The notes under the pieces were generated by a model, which saw nothing but the letters and a program-made list of their open reading frames with translations, did not search any database and was not told the DNA's origin. From Rhodocollybia butyracea (taxonomy: Eukaryota; Basidiomycota; Agaricomycetes; Agaricales; Omphalotaceae), in the NCBI GenBank assembly GCA_015501585.1, contig JADNRY010000068.1, forward strand, positions 186,001 through 250,000: a stretch of 64,000 nt of DNA, given 5' to 3'. This document shows, in pieces, positions 54,545 through 64,000 of the stretch (positions are counted from its first letter, which is position 1; each line of letters opens with the position of its first letter). A program made the translations under genes and the position numbers.

Positions 54545-55710
54545 CTGATTCTACTCAAATATTTTTCTCATAAGCATTTATGTAAAAGTAATTTAGCACT
54601 GATACTAAGATGTCTGTGCATACTGAAAAGTTGAAAACTCTCAGACTCTTGAGAGTATTCATATATTTTATCATAACTCCTTAACACTTATGCTATAGTA
54701 GTCTGATGATTTCTCAAGCTGATTTTTTAAACTTCCAGAATTCATTAATTTTTGAATAATTTACTCCCTTTATTTTAAGATTACAAAGAATTACTTTGAT
54801 CAAATCTTTTATACAATCTTGCCAGATTTATGCTTAGACTATTCATTGTATTCTCACAAAAAAACAACATATGCACTCATAATAGTTTATCATAAATATT
54901 CTACTTTATGCTGATTTTCTTGTAAAACCTTTACATGAATATCCCTGAAAATCTACATGCTATACAGTGTGGTAACAGAGTATATTTTCTCAATTATAGT
55001 AAAATTATAGATACTGGAGGATTTTATTTTAAAATAGGTTTATCATATCTGCTTGATATACTGGCAAGAACTTATACTCAAATCAATATACCTACTTGCT
55101 AATTTCATTGTAATTGAGTACTTATTATGCTGAAGAAATGCATTTATTGGCTTAATATTATTTCTGTAAAGTTTTACCATAATTCCTGAAAAGTTATGTA
55201 TAACTTTTGAGAATAGGTTCAGGATAGTTCTTTTGTAAATATGTCACAACAATATGAAAATTCAGCATAATGCTGCTGTAATTTCATGCAATCTACTTCA
55301 TAACATCTGCATAAGTTTTACAACTTATGATAAAAATATGATACCTTGAAAATTTGACATTATCATAATTTTTCCATATTTTCACTGTATTTTACCAAAA
55401 TATTATGCTATAGTATACATAATTAGAGTATGAATTTAATATAAGAACCCTCCCTTTACAGTAAAGATATGAAAGACTGACCAGGATTTCTTTAACATAA
55501 ATCTACAATACTTTAGCTGTAAGATTAGCATATTTTTTGCCAAAGTTGCATCATATATGGTAAAGAAATGGATTGGAAATGTTTTTCCATCTACAATAAA
55601 TTCATTATATCTTTATCATAAGGAGTCAAATTTATGCAATAAAAAGTTCCCATCTATTCAACATAATTTTACCATAACATGTGATAACTTATGGAGATTT
55701 GCATGCAGTG
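54545..55710 (-). repeat. Right terminal inverted repeat of the giant element
   Basis: Reverse complement of 42,552-43,717 with scattered substitutions and small indels. Ends GCATGCAGTG, followed by GTA. Confidence 0.92.
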
Positions 55711-56049
55711 GTATGCCTTTTGCCGCAGTCAAACCCAAAAAAGCCTGTGGCCATCCTACAATTTGGCTTGAAGACGAGATTTTGTTTCTTGAGCCTTAGG
55801 CTTAGTCCAGTAACTTTTCTGCACTGGATTTTTCACCCTGGATTTTCGAATAAGACCACATGACGTGATCCTGACTAGACCATAACGTAGTGATTGATGT
55901 GACTAATTGTGACAATTGAATCGATCGCGTGTGCTTTTCGTCCCCTTATCTTTCTTTAACTCGAACACCATTGACACTTGCCGTGGTGCTTCCAATATTC
56001 AATACACTACCTTGTACACATACTACACACTCGTTTACACCTTCTTTAA

Positions 56050-57167
56050 TGACCAATGCATCCTGGACTGAGGCCAATGAAGCCAAACTTGTCAATTATG
56101 TCTGGGATCATTGTGCAGAGCTGGGAGATGGGGGAAATCTGGTAAAATCTATCACCAATGGTGCTGCTGTAGAGTTAGCAAAGTCTCCGCCTACTAAGGG
56201 TGGTCCCAAGACTGCAGGCTCTTGCACAACAAAGTGGAAAAAGGAACAAAACAGGCATTCTTATCAATAGATTAATATAACTAATTGATCATTGATTAGC
56301 TGAAGAAGCTCTGTGAAGCCATTGCAGCCGTCAAGAGCCATACATACGTTGGAGCTTCTGGCTGGAACTATGATGATGAACTTGGTTTTTCAGTCAATCC
56401 TGGCAATGCAGACACTTGGGTGACTTTTGTTGCTGCTCATCCGATCTTCACTCCCTTTGCCAACAAGGGATGGTCGCATTATGAAAAGATGTCAGAGATG
56501 GTACCAAAGATTGCGAGAGGATTGCACGTTATCAATATAGCCAGCTCTCAGTTCACCACTGCAGCATCTCAGTCCTCCATTCAGCCATCTCAGTCCTTTG
56601 ATTTTGAGGATGAAGACCTCCAGGTTCCGCAGCCTATTGAGGGTCCAGCCTCCCCTCAAGGTGATTCTGATGTCATGGGAGACTCCCAGGTGTCTCAGCC
56701 CGAGATGTCCCAGGTTCCTTCTAATGATAAAGAACATGCTCAGCCGGTAACATCACCTTAGCTCTTGAGATTGAACTTCATCTTACAATTATTTTTAGAG
56801 CACAGCAAAGACCCCAGCCAAACGAGCCATTGGAAAACAAGCTTCCGATGATGACTTGGAGACGCCTAGTAATAAAAAGGCGCGTCGTACTGCTTCCGAT
56901 GTGCTTTTTGATTTGTCGGCATCCACTCGTCATGTTGGAGATGCGTTGAAGGATTTTCTGGGACCTCGTGTTGAACCATCACCAGAGCATCGTAAATATG
57001 CATCATTGATGCTCAAGGATGATGATAAGCTCACGCAACATGAGAAAGTATCTCTTCATCTTCTCTTCTCAAGGAGTACTGTTGCAGCAGACTCGTATCG
57101 CAATGCGGAGGATTGGATTAGAGATGATATTGCTCAGAGCTTGCTGGAGGATGTTGTTCCCTTTTAA
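56050..57167 (+). CDS. PIF/Harbinger ORF1, Myb/SANT-like DNA-binding protein
   Basis: Exon 1 (from ATG 56,050) has ASWTEANEAKLVNYVWDHCA and a KW helix (TAGSCTTKWKKEQ). Exon 2 runs 56,300-56,746 with LKKLCEAIAAVKSHTYVGAS and GWNYDDELGF, HPIFTPFANKGW and a Gln/Ser/Pro-rich part. A canonical intron follows (GTAACA 56,747, TTTAG to 56,798), and exon 3 is 56,799-57,167 with a helical C-terminus. The pattern W-x-G-W..D...FTPFANKGW is typical of the Myb-like partner that Harbinger transposases need for nuclear import and end binding. The first intron lacks a GT at the expected place (GCATTC at about 56,262), so its splicing is doubtful. Convergent with the transposase, 43 bp between stops. Confidence 0.8.
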
Positions 57168-57210
57168 TGGTCATTTTTCATTATATAATATCCACTGTTT
57201 AATCGTAACT

Positions 57211-58524
57211 TTAATCGAGTTCAGCCGTTGGCACCTGCTCATCAACTTCCATGTCTGAATCCTCTCCGCCTCTTTCTGCAAGTACATGCTGATAGTCCTC
57301 CCACATGCTCTGTGCAATCTGATCTCGGAAGGATTCTGCACGACGTTTCTCAGCATTTGTGATGCGTTCTCTTGCCACCAGCCGGCCAAAGTCAATCTCC
57401 TCTGCTCTTCTAATAAAGTTGTGGAGGGCAGCAAGTGCAGGAGGAATACGGGCTTGAATAGACATACTGAAGTGAGGAGGCCTAGTAAGAATTACCCAAC
57501 ATTTCTTCATAACTCCAAAGGTGCGCTCGACAATATTGCGTGCTGATGCATGATGTAGATTGTACAGCTCTTTGCATTGGCTGGGCTGTAATTAATGATC
57601 AGTTGAGATATAAAGTCTAGAATTGGTAGGCATACCGCTGATTGGACCGTCCCCACTCTGCCAAATGGTAGCGGACATTCCGGTATGGTACAAGAAGTGA
57701 GTCGCAGATACCAAACCCGGCATCAGCAAGATAGTGTCGGCCATCAGGAATTGGAAAGTCTTTCATCCTGGCTTTACTGTACATGTTGGAATCTGCAGCA
57801 CAGCCATCCCACCCACTGACAAAGAACAGGAACTGCATGTCCATTGAGACAACAGCAAGGCAATTTTGTGTCACCCCTCCTTTGCGGTTCCTTGCAAGTT
57901 GAAGATCTGCAACTGAAGGACAGCAATTTATGTGGGTTCCATCCATGGCACCAAGGACACTGTCAAAGAATGGAGTCCACTTAGGCTGCCTTTGAATCTC
58001 CTTGGGGACAAGAGATCCAACAACAGGAGGCTTAACCCAACGACTGTAGAACTGGGGACTGGCAAGAGATGAAAGGATTTTTTGGAAGTGGCTGGATCAA
58101 GAATGAGTCCCAATAATCTACACATGCCACAGATTACTTACCTTGATATTGTGGTACCTGTGTGTTGAAACCGCTCACCAACATGATGCACACTGAGGCC
58201 TGTTCTGCACATATACAAAAACATAGCAAGTGACTCTTCCAAAGTTATAAACTTGGAGTCTTCTGCCCCAAGCAGCCTAAGCTCAAGGCATAGCGCCCAA
58301 AAGACATGATTATGTGTGGCAAGTTCAGTGTGAATACGATCTGGATGCCCATGCAATAGTTCAAGCAACCATCCATACCCTGTGAGGCTTGAATTATGAT
58401 ATTCAAGCTTCCCATAGTATGGAGAAATGGCTGAGCCCACTCCAAGGTTAATATAGCATAAAACCGTGGCTACTACAATGACCACAAGCTTTTGTCGCTT
58501 CTCAAGCTCAGTATTGGGCCTCAT
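57211..58524 (-). CDS. PIF/Harbinger DDE transposase, nearly intact
   Basis: Starts at MRPNTELEKRQKLV (ATG 58,524). A helix-turn-helix region follows: FITLEESLAMFLYMCRTGLS and VGERFQHTGTTIS. Intron 1 (donor GTAAGT near 58,141, acceptor CCAG near 58,095) joins to FQKILSSLASPQFY. The catalytic residues are Asp in GAMDGTHI (57,941-57,943), Asp in LADAGF (57,722-57,724) and, after intron 2 (GTATGC to CCCAG), Glu in NIVERTFG (57,526-57,528). The C-terminal helices end in an acidic tail. The layout matches DDE_Tnp_4 proteins of about 400 residues. With both introns removed I see no stop. It would cut and paste its own element at TWA-type targets; I could not find TIRs. Confidence 0.85.
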
Positions 58525-58748
58525 GAAGGTTATCAAGATAATTAGGGTGACAAGGAGCGCCCGGAAACGCCAAGGAGCGCCGAGCATGACAAAATGATTA
58601 AATTTGAGGCCATCAAGGCAGCTGAGGATGTGGTCGTTTGGTCATCCTTTTTCTTTTCTTCAGCAATAAGCCGCCTTACCTCTCTCACTAGTGCTCGGCA
58701 GCAATTTGTGGGTGTTGCGCAGTGATATGCCGACTCTGGGCTATGCAT

Positions 58749-59689
58749 AAAATGCTACAATGAAGCTGAATACCTCACACCAACACCAACACACACCAAA
58801 GACTAACATGAGTTCAAGGGGGTTATCATTGAACAAGTCAGAATTCTTATTGCAATTACATACATCTGCTTCATAATTACAGGTGTGTGATAGTTTTTCT
58901 CTCTCGACTCGGGCATGCTTTAATCTTTATCTTTCAATTGCCTGAACTTAGACTTTACACTAAAAGTACAATTGACGGAGAGAGTATGCGCTACTCACAA
59001 CACTCTCACTGCTATTAACTTTCTGGAGCATAAGGTAGTAGCTGAGGACTTTGGTTTTCTTTCTTTATACTTTCTTATTTCATTTAAATTGTACTCTTGT
59101 TTAATGTGCACTTGTCACTAGAAGACACAAACCAACCACACCAACCCTGTAACAGGAATGGGAGGAGGAAAGTGCTTCTTTTTATTTCATGGGGGACACC
59201 TTCTTATATACTGTATCTCAATATCACAGTGTAAAATACACCATACAAGTTGTGTGGGAGTACATATGCTCTTGTTAACACTGCGGCATGATCTCGGAAT
59301 GATCCCGGAACCTCGGCACATCAATCTCCTCGGGGTCGGGGATGTATTAATCTCCTCACATCATTTTCTGATGGGAAGTCCTGTTTAGACCGTTTAATGT
59401 TGATACTTGTTCCTTCTGTCTAGTAGTCTTCTAGTTGCAATAGGATACCTTTGGATCACTTCAATAGTCTGAATATAAGTCATATTTGTGGTGGGTTTCA
59501 GTATTCTTTGCACTATCATTGATTACAACTGTGTTCTGTTGCCGAGACTCAGTTTTGATGTCATCAACAATTAACATCTGTGTCTTTTAATGATGCCGCG
59601 CAGTAGCGGCAGATTCTAGAATACTTTGTGCAGTGCATATGTCTAATACAGCATGTCTTGGTGCCGAAAACACGCATATACTGCATGTT
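58749..59689. other. No supported feature
   Basis: AT-rich. It should contain the right end of the Harbinger element, but no inverted match to 55,714-56,040 was recognised. No coding region. Confidence 0.4.
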
Positions 59690-60870
59690 TATGCCCAAAC
59701 AATTCTGAGCTGTATCAGCAGCCGCTTGCGGAAAAGTGGTCCAAGGCTTTGCGCGGAAAGGTTGTCATTTCCATTTTTGACATCGAGGATGTGCCAGGCA
59801 GAGACAAACCCCTTGGATACATGCAAATGTGAGTTTTTTAATCTACTTTTGGGTCGTAACCGCTAAGGCTTTCTATAGAGTTAGTGCCGGGCTTGTAGAA
59901 GGAGAAAAGTTTGAGCAATGGGACCCAGTGGCTTTTAAGGACCAATACTCGAAGGCTTTAGTTTCAGTCACCAAAAAAGGCTATGAGTTGAAGAAAGGCC
60001 AGTATGTTACGTTTGCAGCTTTGAGGATCGTCTGATCTTGGCCACAGTGCACGGTGATGACTCTAACCGGTCCTCTTCCATTTCTCTTGGCCCCAGTGGG
60101 CAGCCTGCTCCAGTTTTGATGGCCTCCCCTGCAGGTGTTGACCCTGCCAAGAGTGAGCTACTTGAAGATTCTGAAGGTGCCCCTATACCTGGAAACAAGG
60201 GTTCTCCTATTTCACCTACTTTGCTCCACCAGTTCCCTCCTTCTCCTACTTTGCCTCACCCGGTCTCTCCTACTTTGCCTTGCCCAGTCTCTCCTACTTT
60301 GCCTCGCCCAGCCTCTCCTGCTTTGCCTGCTTCACCTCACCAGGGCTCTCGTACCCCAGCTTCCCACCCGCCCTTGCCTATTTCTTCCATCTGTGCGCCC
60401 TCTCCCGTTCAAGATGGAGAACAACATTTTACAGAACAAGGCGATTTTTGCCAAACTAGCAAAGGAGCTGGGCCCGGATCCTCTATTTCCACCCTCCAAG
60501 TACAAGCCCAAGCCTGCTCAAAGAGTCAAGTCTATTAGAGCCCTCCTCTCGCCAACTTCGAAGCAGGAAAGGCAGAGTCACTGCGTCTAAAGTTGCCACC
60601 GGTGACATTGTCACTTTCAACGGGCTAATGATCAGTGGGAGGATGCTCTGGTTGGACATGGCTGGTTCTCAGGTTCTTGACGCCATCTCCAATGCTGGCC
60701 TAGCCTTTGCAGTGAGGAAATGGATGGAGCTGGAGATCCTTTATGGCCCAACCGCCTCCTCCACTTCTCTGCCTACCAAAGGACAACCCCCTCTCTTGGT
60801 TCCTGGGTGAAGCATGGCCGTGAGCACAGCTATGAGCCTGACGTTGGTAGTGCCCAAATTTTTGGGAGCT
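59690..60870 (+). pseudogene. Uncharacterised gene fragment with Pro-rich repeat
   Basis: Plus-strand blocks are ELYQQPLAEKWSKALRGKVV and FDIEDVPGRDKPLGYMQ (59,700-59,825), SAGLVEGEKFEQWDPVAFKD (59,880-60,030), a Ser/Pro-rich region with five SPTLP units, then KAIFAKLAKELGPDP (60,440-60,480) and VATGDIVTFNGLMISGRMLW with SNAGLAFAVRKWMELEILYG (60,590-60,760). Frame changes lie at 60,033, 60,535 and 60,590; some may be introns. No known domain. It is cut by repeat R2 at 60,875. Confidence 0.4.
60215..60335 (+). repeat. Coding 27-bp repeat (SPTLP units)
   Basis: TCTCCTACTTTGCCTC(A/G)CCC recurs about five times and encodes Pro/Ser-rich repeats in the fragment above. Confidence 0.75.
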
Positions 60871-60874
60871 CCAT

Positions 60875-61665
60875 TATTTGGGTATTTATGTGTAGGTATG
60901 TGAAAGGTTCTATAAAACAACCTAACAAAAACACTACCGGCCTAACCAGACTATCAATGTATAAGGGAGCGAGGGCGGGTTGTCAAAGATTCCCTGAGGG
61001 AAAGTCTTATAGTATCAGATGTACATGCGCGATTGCTCCAGGCTCAAGACTGTAGTGCTAACGTGGGTAACTAAGCTTAGACAACTCTGAGAACTAAGTC
61101 GAGAGAAGCCTAGTTGGGTGTACAAGTGTACAAGGGAGCCAAATGTGTGTGTCCAAATCAAATAACCAAAACCAAAACCAATACAACAAAACTAAGATTC
61201 TCCTAGGCAAACTCTGGCTCTAGCTAGAATAGTAACTTCAAGGTTTGTCAACAACCCTAGGCAAACTCTGGCACTAGCTGCTGTGACGCCGTAAAGTCCC
61301 TGACCAAACTCTGGGCCAAGCTACAATATTGTGAGTGAACTTAATCACTAGGACTTTGTACCACAATCTTAGTGGCTTGTCTAACTTTGTGAAGAAGTCA
61401 ACTAAGGAACCCTCACTCTGTAGCCAAATAATTCCTTACTAGAAACCGTCCCCTCTAAGGAAGCAACTAGATTTAGGTTGATCAGGAGTTTGAGGGAACT
61501 CTACACCCTTAAATTCGATCAAGATATAAATGGGTTTGCGAAGCACATGAAGTTAATTACTTTCTTAAGATAACCAAGTCAGGAGGCGTCACGCTACTAA
61601 TCCCAAGGGGATGTTCTATGGAGCACTGGTCTTAGCAGTCAAGTCGAGGGCAAGAAACTTCCTGA
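60875..61665 (+). repeat. Interspersed repeat R2, copy 2 (internally deleted)
   Basis: Starts at TATTTGGGTATTTATGTG and follows 11,891-12,560 closely, then jumps to sequence matching 12,950-13,060. Many differences from copy 1 are C/T or G/A transitions (for example CGCGCG against ATGCGC). Confidence 0.65.
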
Positions 61666-61689
61666 GAGAATGCTGGTCCCCTACACTTC

Positions 61690-63424
61690 CTAAATAGATG
61701 CCCAGTTACGGTGTCTGATTGACTCGGTACTTTAATACCAGGAGGATTTAAGGGACAGACAAGCTCTAGCAGTGAAGAGACTCAGATGGAGTATTATGCC
61801 TACCGTTTACAACAACGCCCTGCTGAATATGAGTCCAACCATTTGTTTCGAGCATCAAATTTGTACCAGTAGTTTGTAGTTGATGGTTGGGCCCAAACTG
61901 ATCAGTCATGTTTAGCTTACCACAAGCATAATCAGTCTAAGCTGCGGGCAGAGCTGTATGGTGGATTAGTAGATGCTATCAATACTGGGGATGTGAATCT
62001 TGAAAATATTGGAACAATGACAACACTTCCATTTTCTTATATTGGTGGTTCAAGACATATGTATGAGCTTTATCAAGACTCCATGGCTCTGGCCTGACAT
62101 TTTGGGAAGCCTGATCTGTTTCTCACTGTTACAGCAGATCCTAATGCACAAGAAATAAAGGATGCTCTTCTACCAGGACAAACATCCAAAGATAGACCGG
62201 ATTTGGTTGCTAGAGTATTTCGTGAAAAAGTTAGGAAGCTTCTGAATTTGATAGATGAGGGCTGTTTTGGAAAGTGTGTAGGCTGAGTGTATACAATTGA
62301 ATTTCAAAAGAGAGGATTGCCACACATTCATATCCTTATTTTTTTACATCATGATAGCAGGCTAGAGGAGGCACATCAAATTGACCATGCAATTTCTGCA
62401 CAGCTTCCTGGTCCTGTTACTCAGCCAAAACTATTCCGTTTAGTTGAAAAACTTATGATCCATGGTCCATGTGGTGATCTCAATCCCAATGCATCCTGTA
62501 TGAAAGATGGAAAATGTTCCAAAAAATTTCCAAAAACTTTTCAAGAGGATACAGTTCTGGCTGAAAATGGATATACACTCTATGCCCGCCCCAATAATGG
62601 ACGTACATGCATCAAAAAAGTTAATGGAGTTGAAATTGTTCTGGATAATACCTGGGTGGTTCCTTATAGTCCCTGGCTTCTGATGGAGATGGAAGTTCAT
62701 AGTAATCTTGAATGCTGCATCTCAATCCAGTCATTCAAATACATACACAAGTATATCTACAAAGGCCATGATCGGATTACAATGGCCATTGGACAGAGCA
62801 AAGATGAGATTCAGCAATTCCTTGATGCATGCTATGTGTCAACCTCAGAAGCAGTTTGGAGATTGCTACATTATGACATGCACAAAGAAATACCTAACAT
62901 AGTACGGCTTCCAGTGCATACAGAGCTGGAAAATATCATGTTTTCAATCCTGAAACTGTTACTCCTGAAGATATTTTACAAAATGCCAAGCTTTCTAAGC
63001 TAGAAGCTTACTTTGAAGCAAACAGAGTAGAAAGAGATTATGCATTAGAACATCCAGAGGATGCATCAGATTTAGCACGTTCCCATTTGTATCAAGAGTT
63101 TCCAAGATAGTTTGTCTTCAAAAAAGAGACAGGCAAATGGAAAGTCCGGCAGCGAGGTGGTGCTGCAGTAGGACAAATGTACTTCATACCTCCTGCTGCT
63201 GGAGAGAGGTTCTATGTGCGGTTGCTTCTTACTGTTCATCGAGGAGCGACATCATTTGCAGATCTTAAGACTTATAATGAAATAGAATGTGCAACATTCC
63301 AGGAGGCATGTTTTCAAAAGAGGTCTTTTGCAAGATGATAAAGAATGGAAAGAATGCTTAAATGATGCAAGACATATGCAATCGGGCCGTCAGCTGCATT
63401 CACTTTTTGCAACAATACTAAAAG
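61690..63424 (+). pseudogene. Helitron RepHel fragment (Rep domain)
   Basis: Reads FSYIGGSRHMYELYQDSMAL, PDLFLTVTADPNAQEI and then EFQKRGLPHIHILIFLHH (about 62,297-62,350), the HUH metal-binding motif of the Helitron_like_N domain. It continues with MIHGPCGDLNP, CMKDGKCSKKFPK and YIHKYIYKGHDR (about 62,738-62,773), which holds the catalytic tyrosines. Later pieces YQEFPR, FVFKKE and GLLQDDKEWKECLNDAR belong to the region before the helicase. Stops at about 62,097, 62,284 and 63,108 and frame changes show it is dead. The helicase is absent; the SIR repeat follows at 63,426. Confidence 0.88.
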
Positions 63425-63425
63425 A

Positions 63426-63572
63426 CTGGGTAATGCCCAGATTGGTATTACCACTGGCCGGTAATACCGGATTGGTAATACCGGGGTCGGTAAATGCCCG
63501 GTACTGCCTGCCCCTTGGGGTCAACTTTTGGTGAAAAGTTGGCCCTAACTTGGGACAAAGTAAGGGGTGACT
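63426..63572 (-). repeat. Short interspersed repeat (SIR), copy 2
   Basis: On the minus strand it starts CACTTCAGTCACCCCTTAC and ends in GGTAATACC/GGTATTACC palindromes. It separates the Helitron fragment from the copia fragment. Compare 17,824-18,011. Confidence 0.65.
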
Positions 63573-64000
63573 GAAGTGCAACCTTTATGATGTATCCAGT
63601 TGTTGACTTCCCATTGTCTTTGTTGCCACCCAAGTCTGCATCACCAATAGCTGTGATCAGATTGGGGGCATCAGGATCTGGCCCTAGTTCCAACTCATAG
63701 TCAAGAGCTCCTTTCAAGTAACGCCACAAATCCTTAACAGCAATCCAATGAGCGTATCCAGGATTAGAGTTGAAACGAGTCAAGACACCACAGGCATAAG
63801 CTGTGTCAACACGAAGGATCATGGCCAGATACAATAGGGAGCCAACAGCCAACATGTAGGGAAATTGATCATCTCTTCTTTCTCCTCTGGTGTTTGGGGG
63901 CAGTCCACTTTAGAGAGTGTCACAGTGGGATTCATGGGAGTAGCCACAGGCTTGGAATCAGTCATGCCAAATTCGTTGAGTTTACGGAGGATGTATTGCT
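63573..64000 (-). pseudogene. Copia RT end and RNase H start, fragment
   Basis: Minus strand reads LNEFGMTDSKPVATPMNPTV, then NFPYMLAVGSLLYLAMILRV, DTAYACGVLTRFNSNPGYAH and WRYLKGALDYELELGP, ending with AIGDADLGGNKDNGKSTTGY (RNase H, catalytic Asp). It is the standard connection region of copia Pol. A small frame change occurs near 63,860, the RNase H is cut by the SIR, and the rest runs off the window. Confidence 0.88.

Larger units (their letters stand above)
42552..55710. mobile_element. 13.16-kb non-autonomous element with 1.17-kb TIRs (CACTG ends)
   Basis: Begins CACTGCATGCAAATCTCC and ends with its reverse complement. The inverted arms match with few differences for about 1,170 bp (42,552-43,717 and 54,545-55,710). 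GTA occurs on both sides (42,549-42,551 and 55,711-55,713). Inside each arm lies an array of a degenerate short repeat in opposite orientation. The interior holds unrelated cargo: copia pieces, an hAT MITE, a gene fragment, small repeats and a solo LTR. CACTA/G termini, a 3-bp duplication and repetitive subterminal regions are features of the CMC (EnSpm/CACTA) superfamily. No transposase is seen, so it would depend on one supplied in trans. Confidence 0.85.

Overview
The window is a transposon graveyard from a filamentous fungus, very probably a mushroom-forming basidiomycete (Agaricomycetes). Three things point there: short GT-AG introns of about 50-70 bases, the mix of element families (KDZ, PIF/Harbinger, hAT, Helitron, Ty1/copia with a half-tRNA type primer site, a Ty3/gypsy chromovirus), and several protein fragments of a kind that, as I recall, is expanded in these fungi. 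I see no convincing housekeeping gene, rRNA, tRNA or CRISPR. Genus cannot be decided from the sequence alone.

Layout. 1-3,333 (minus) is a degraded KDZ-type transposase. 6,064-8,164 (minus) is an uncharacterised multi-exon gene. 9,779-11,890 is a broken small gene hit by a 687-bp CACTG-ended foldback element and by a 1,002-bp solo LTR. 11,891-13,060 is a repeat that recurs at 60,875. 14,099-16,860 is an uncharacterised plus-strand gene. 18,011-19,904 (minus) is a gag-like open frame with two in-frame TGA codons, divergent from a frameshifted Ty3/gypsy chromovirus (20,690-25,830) whose integrase is split by a 515-bp hAT-type MITE. 26,528-31,968 is an intact Ty1/copia element (1,585-codon polyprotein, 273-bp LTRs, TSD TGTAG) lying inside an exon of an otherwise well-spliced minus-strand coiled-coil gene (26,283-33,322). 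34,380-38,640 holds a TIR-bounded stretch, minisatellites, an hAT transposase C-terminus and a 166-bp tandem repeat. 40,960-42,215 (minus) is a remnant possibly related to KDZ-linked TET/JBP proteins.

42,552-55,710 is the main structural discovery. It is a 13.16-kb element with about 1.17-kb terminal inverted repeats ending in CACTG, a 3-bp target duplication (GTA), and long inverted subterminal arrays of a degenerate repeat. Its cargo is a broken copia element with an hAT MITE inside, a captured DUF6532-like gene fragment bracketed by a perfect 106-bp direct repeat, and a 1,169-bp solo LTR. I see no transposase in it.

56,050-58,524 is a nearly intact PIF/Harbinger pair (Myb-like ORF1 and DDE transposase, convergent). 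59,690-60,870 is an uncharacterised gene fragment, 61,690-63,424 a Helitron Rep fragment with stops, and 63,572-64,000 a minus-strand copia RT/RNase H fragment running off the end.

The most unusual functional signal is in the two solo LTRs (10,864-11,865 and 53,140-54,308). Each carries nine consecutive hairpins with a nearly constant bulged apex (GAG-CTAT-CTC with a TT bulge) and stems that differ from hairpin to hairpin but stay self-complementary. They lie downstream of a TATA box, so they would be in the transcript leader. Upstream in the same LTRs are several perfect TGACTCA/TGAGTCA (Gcn4/AP-1 type) sites.
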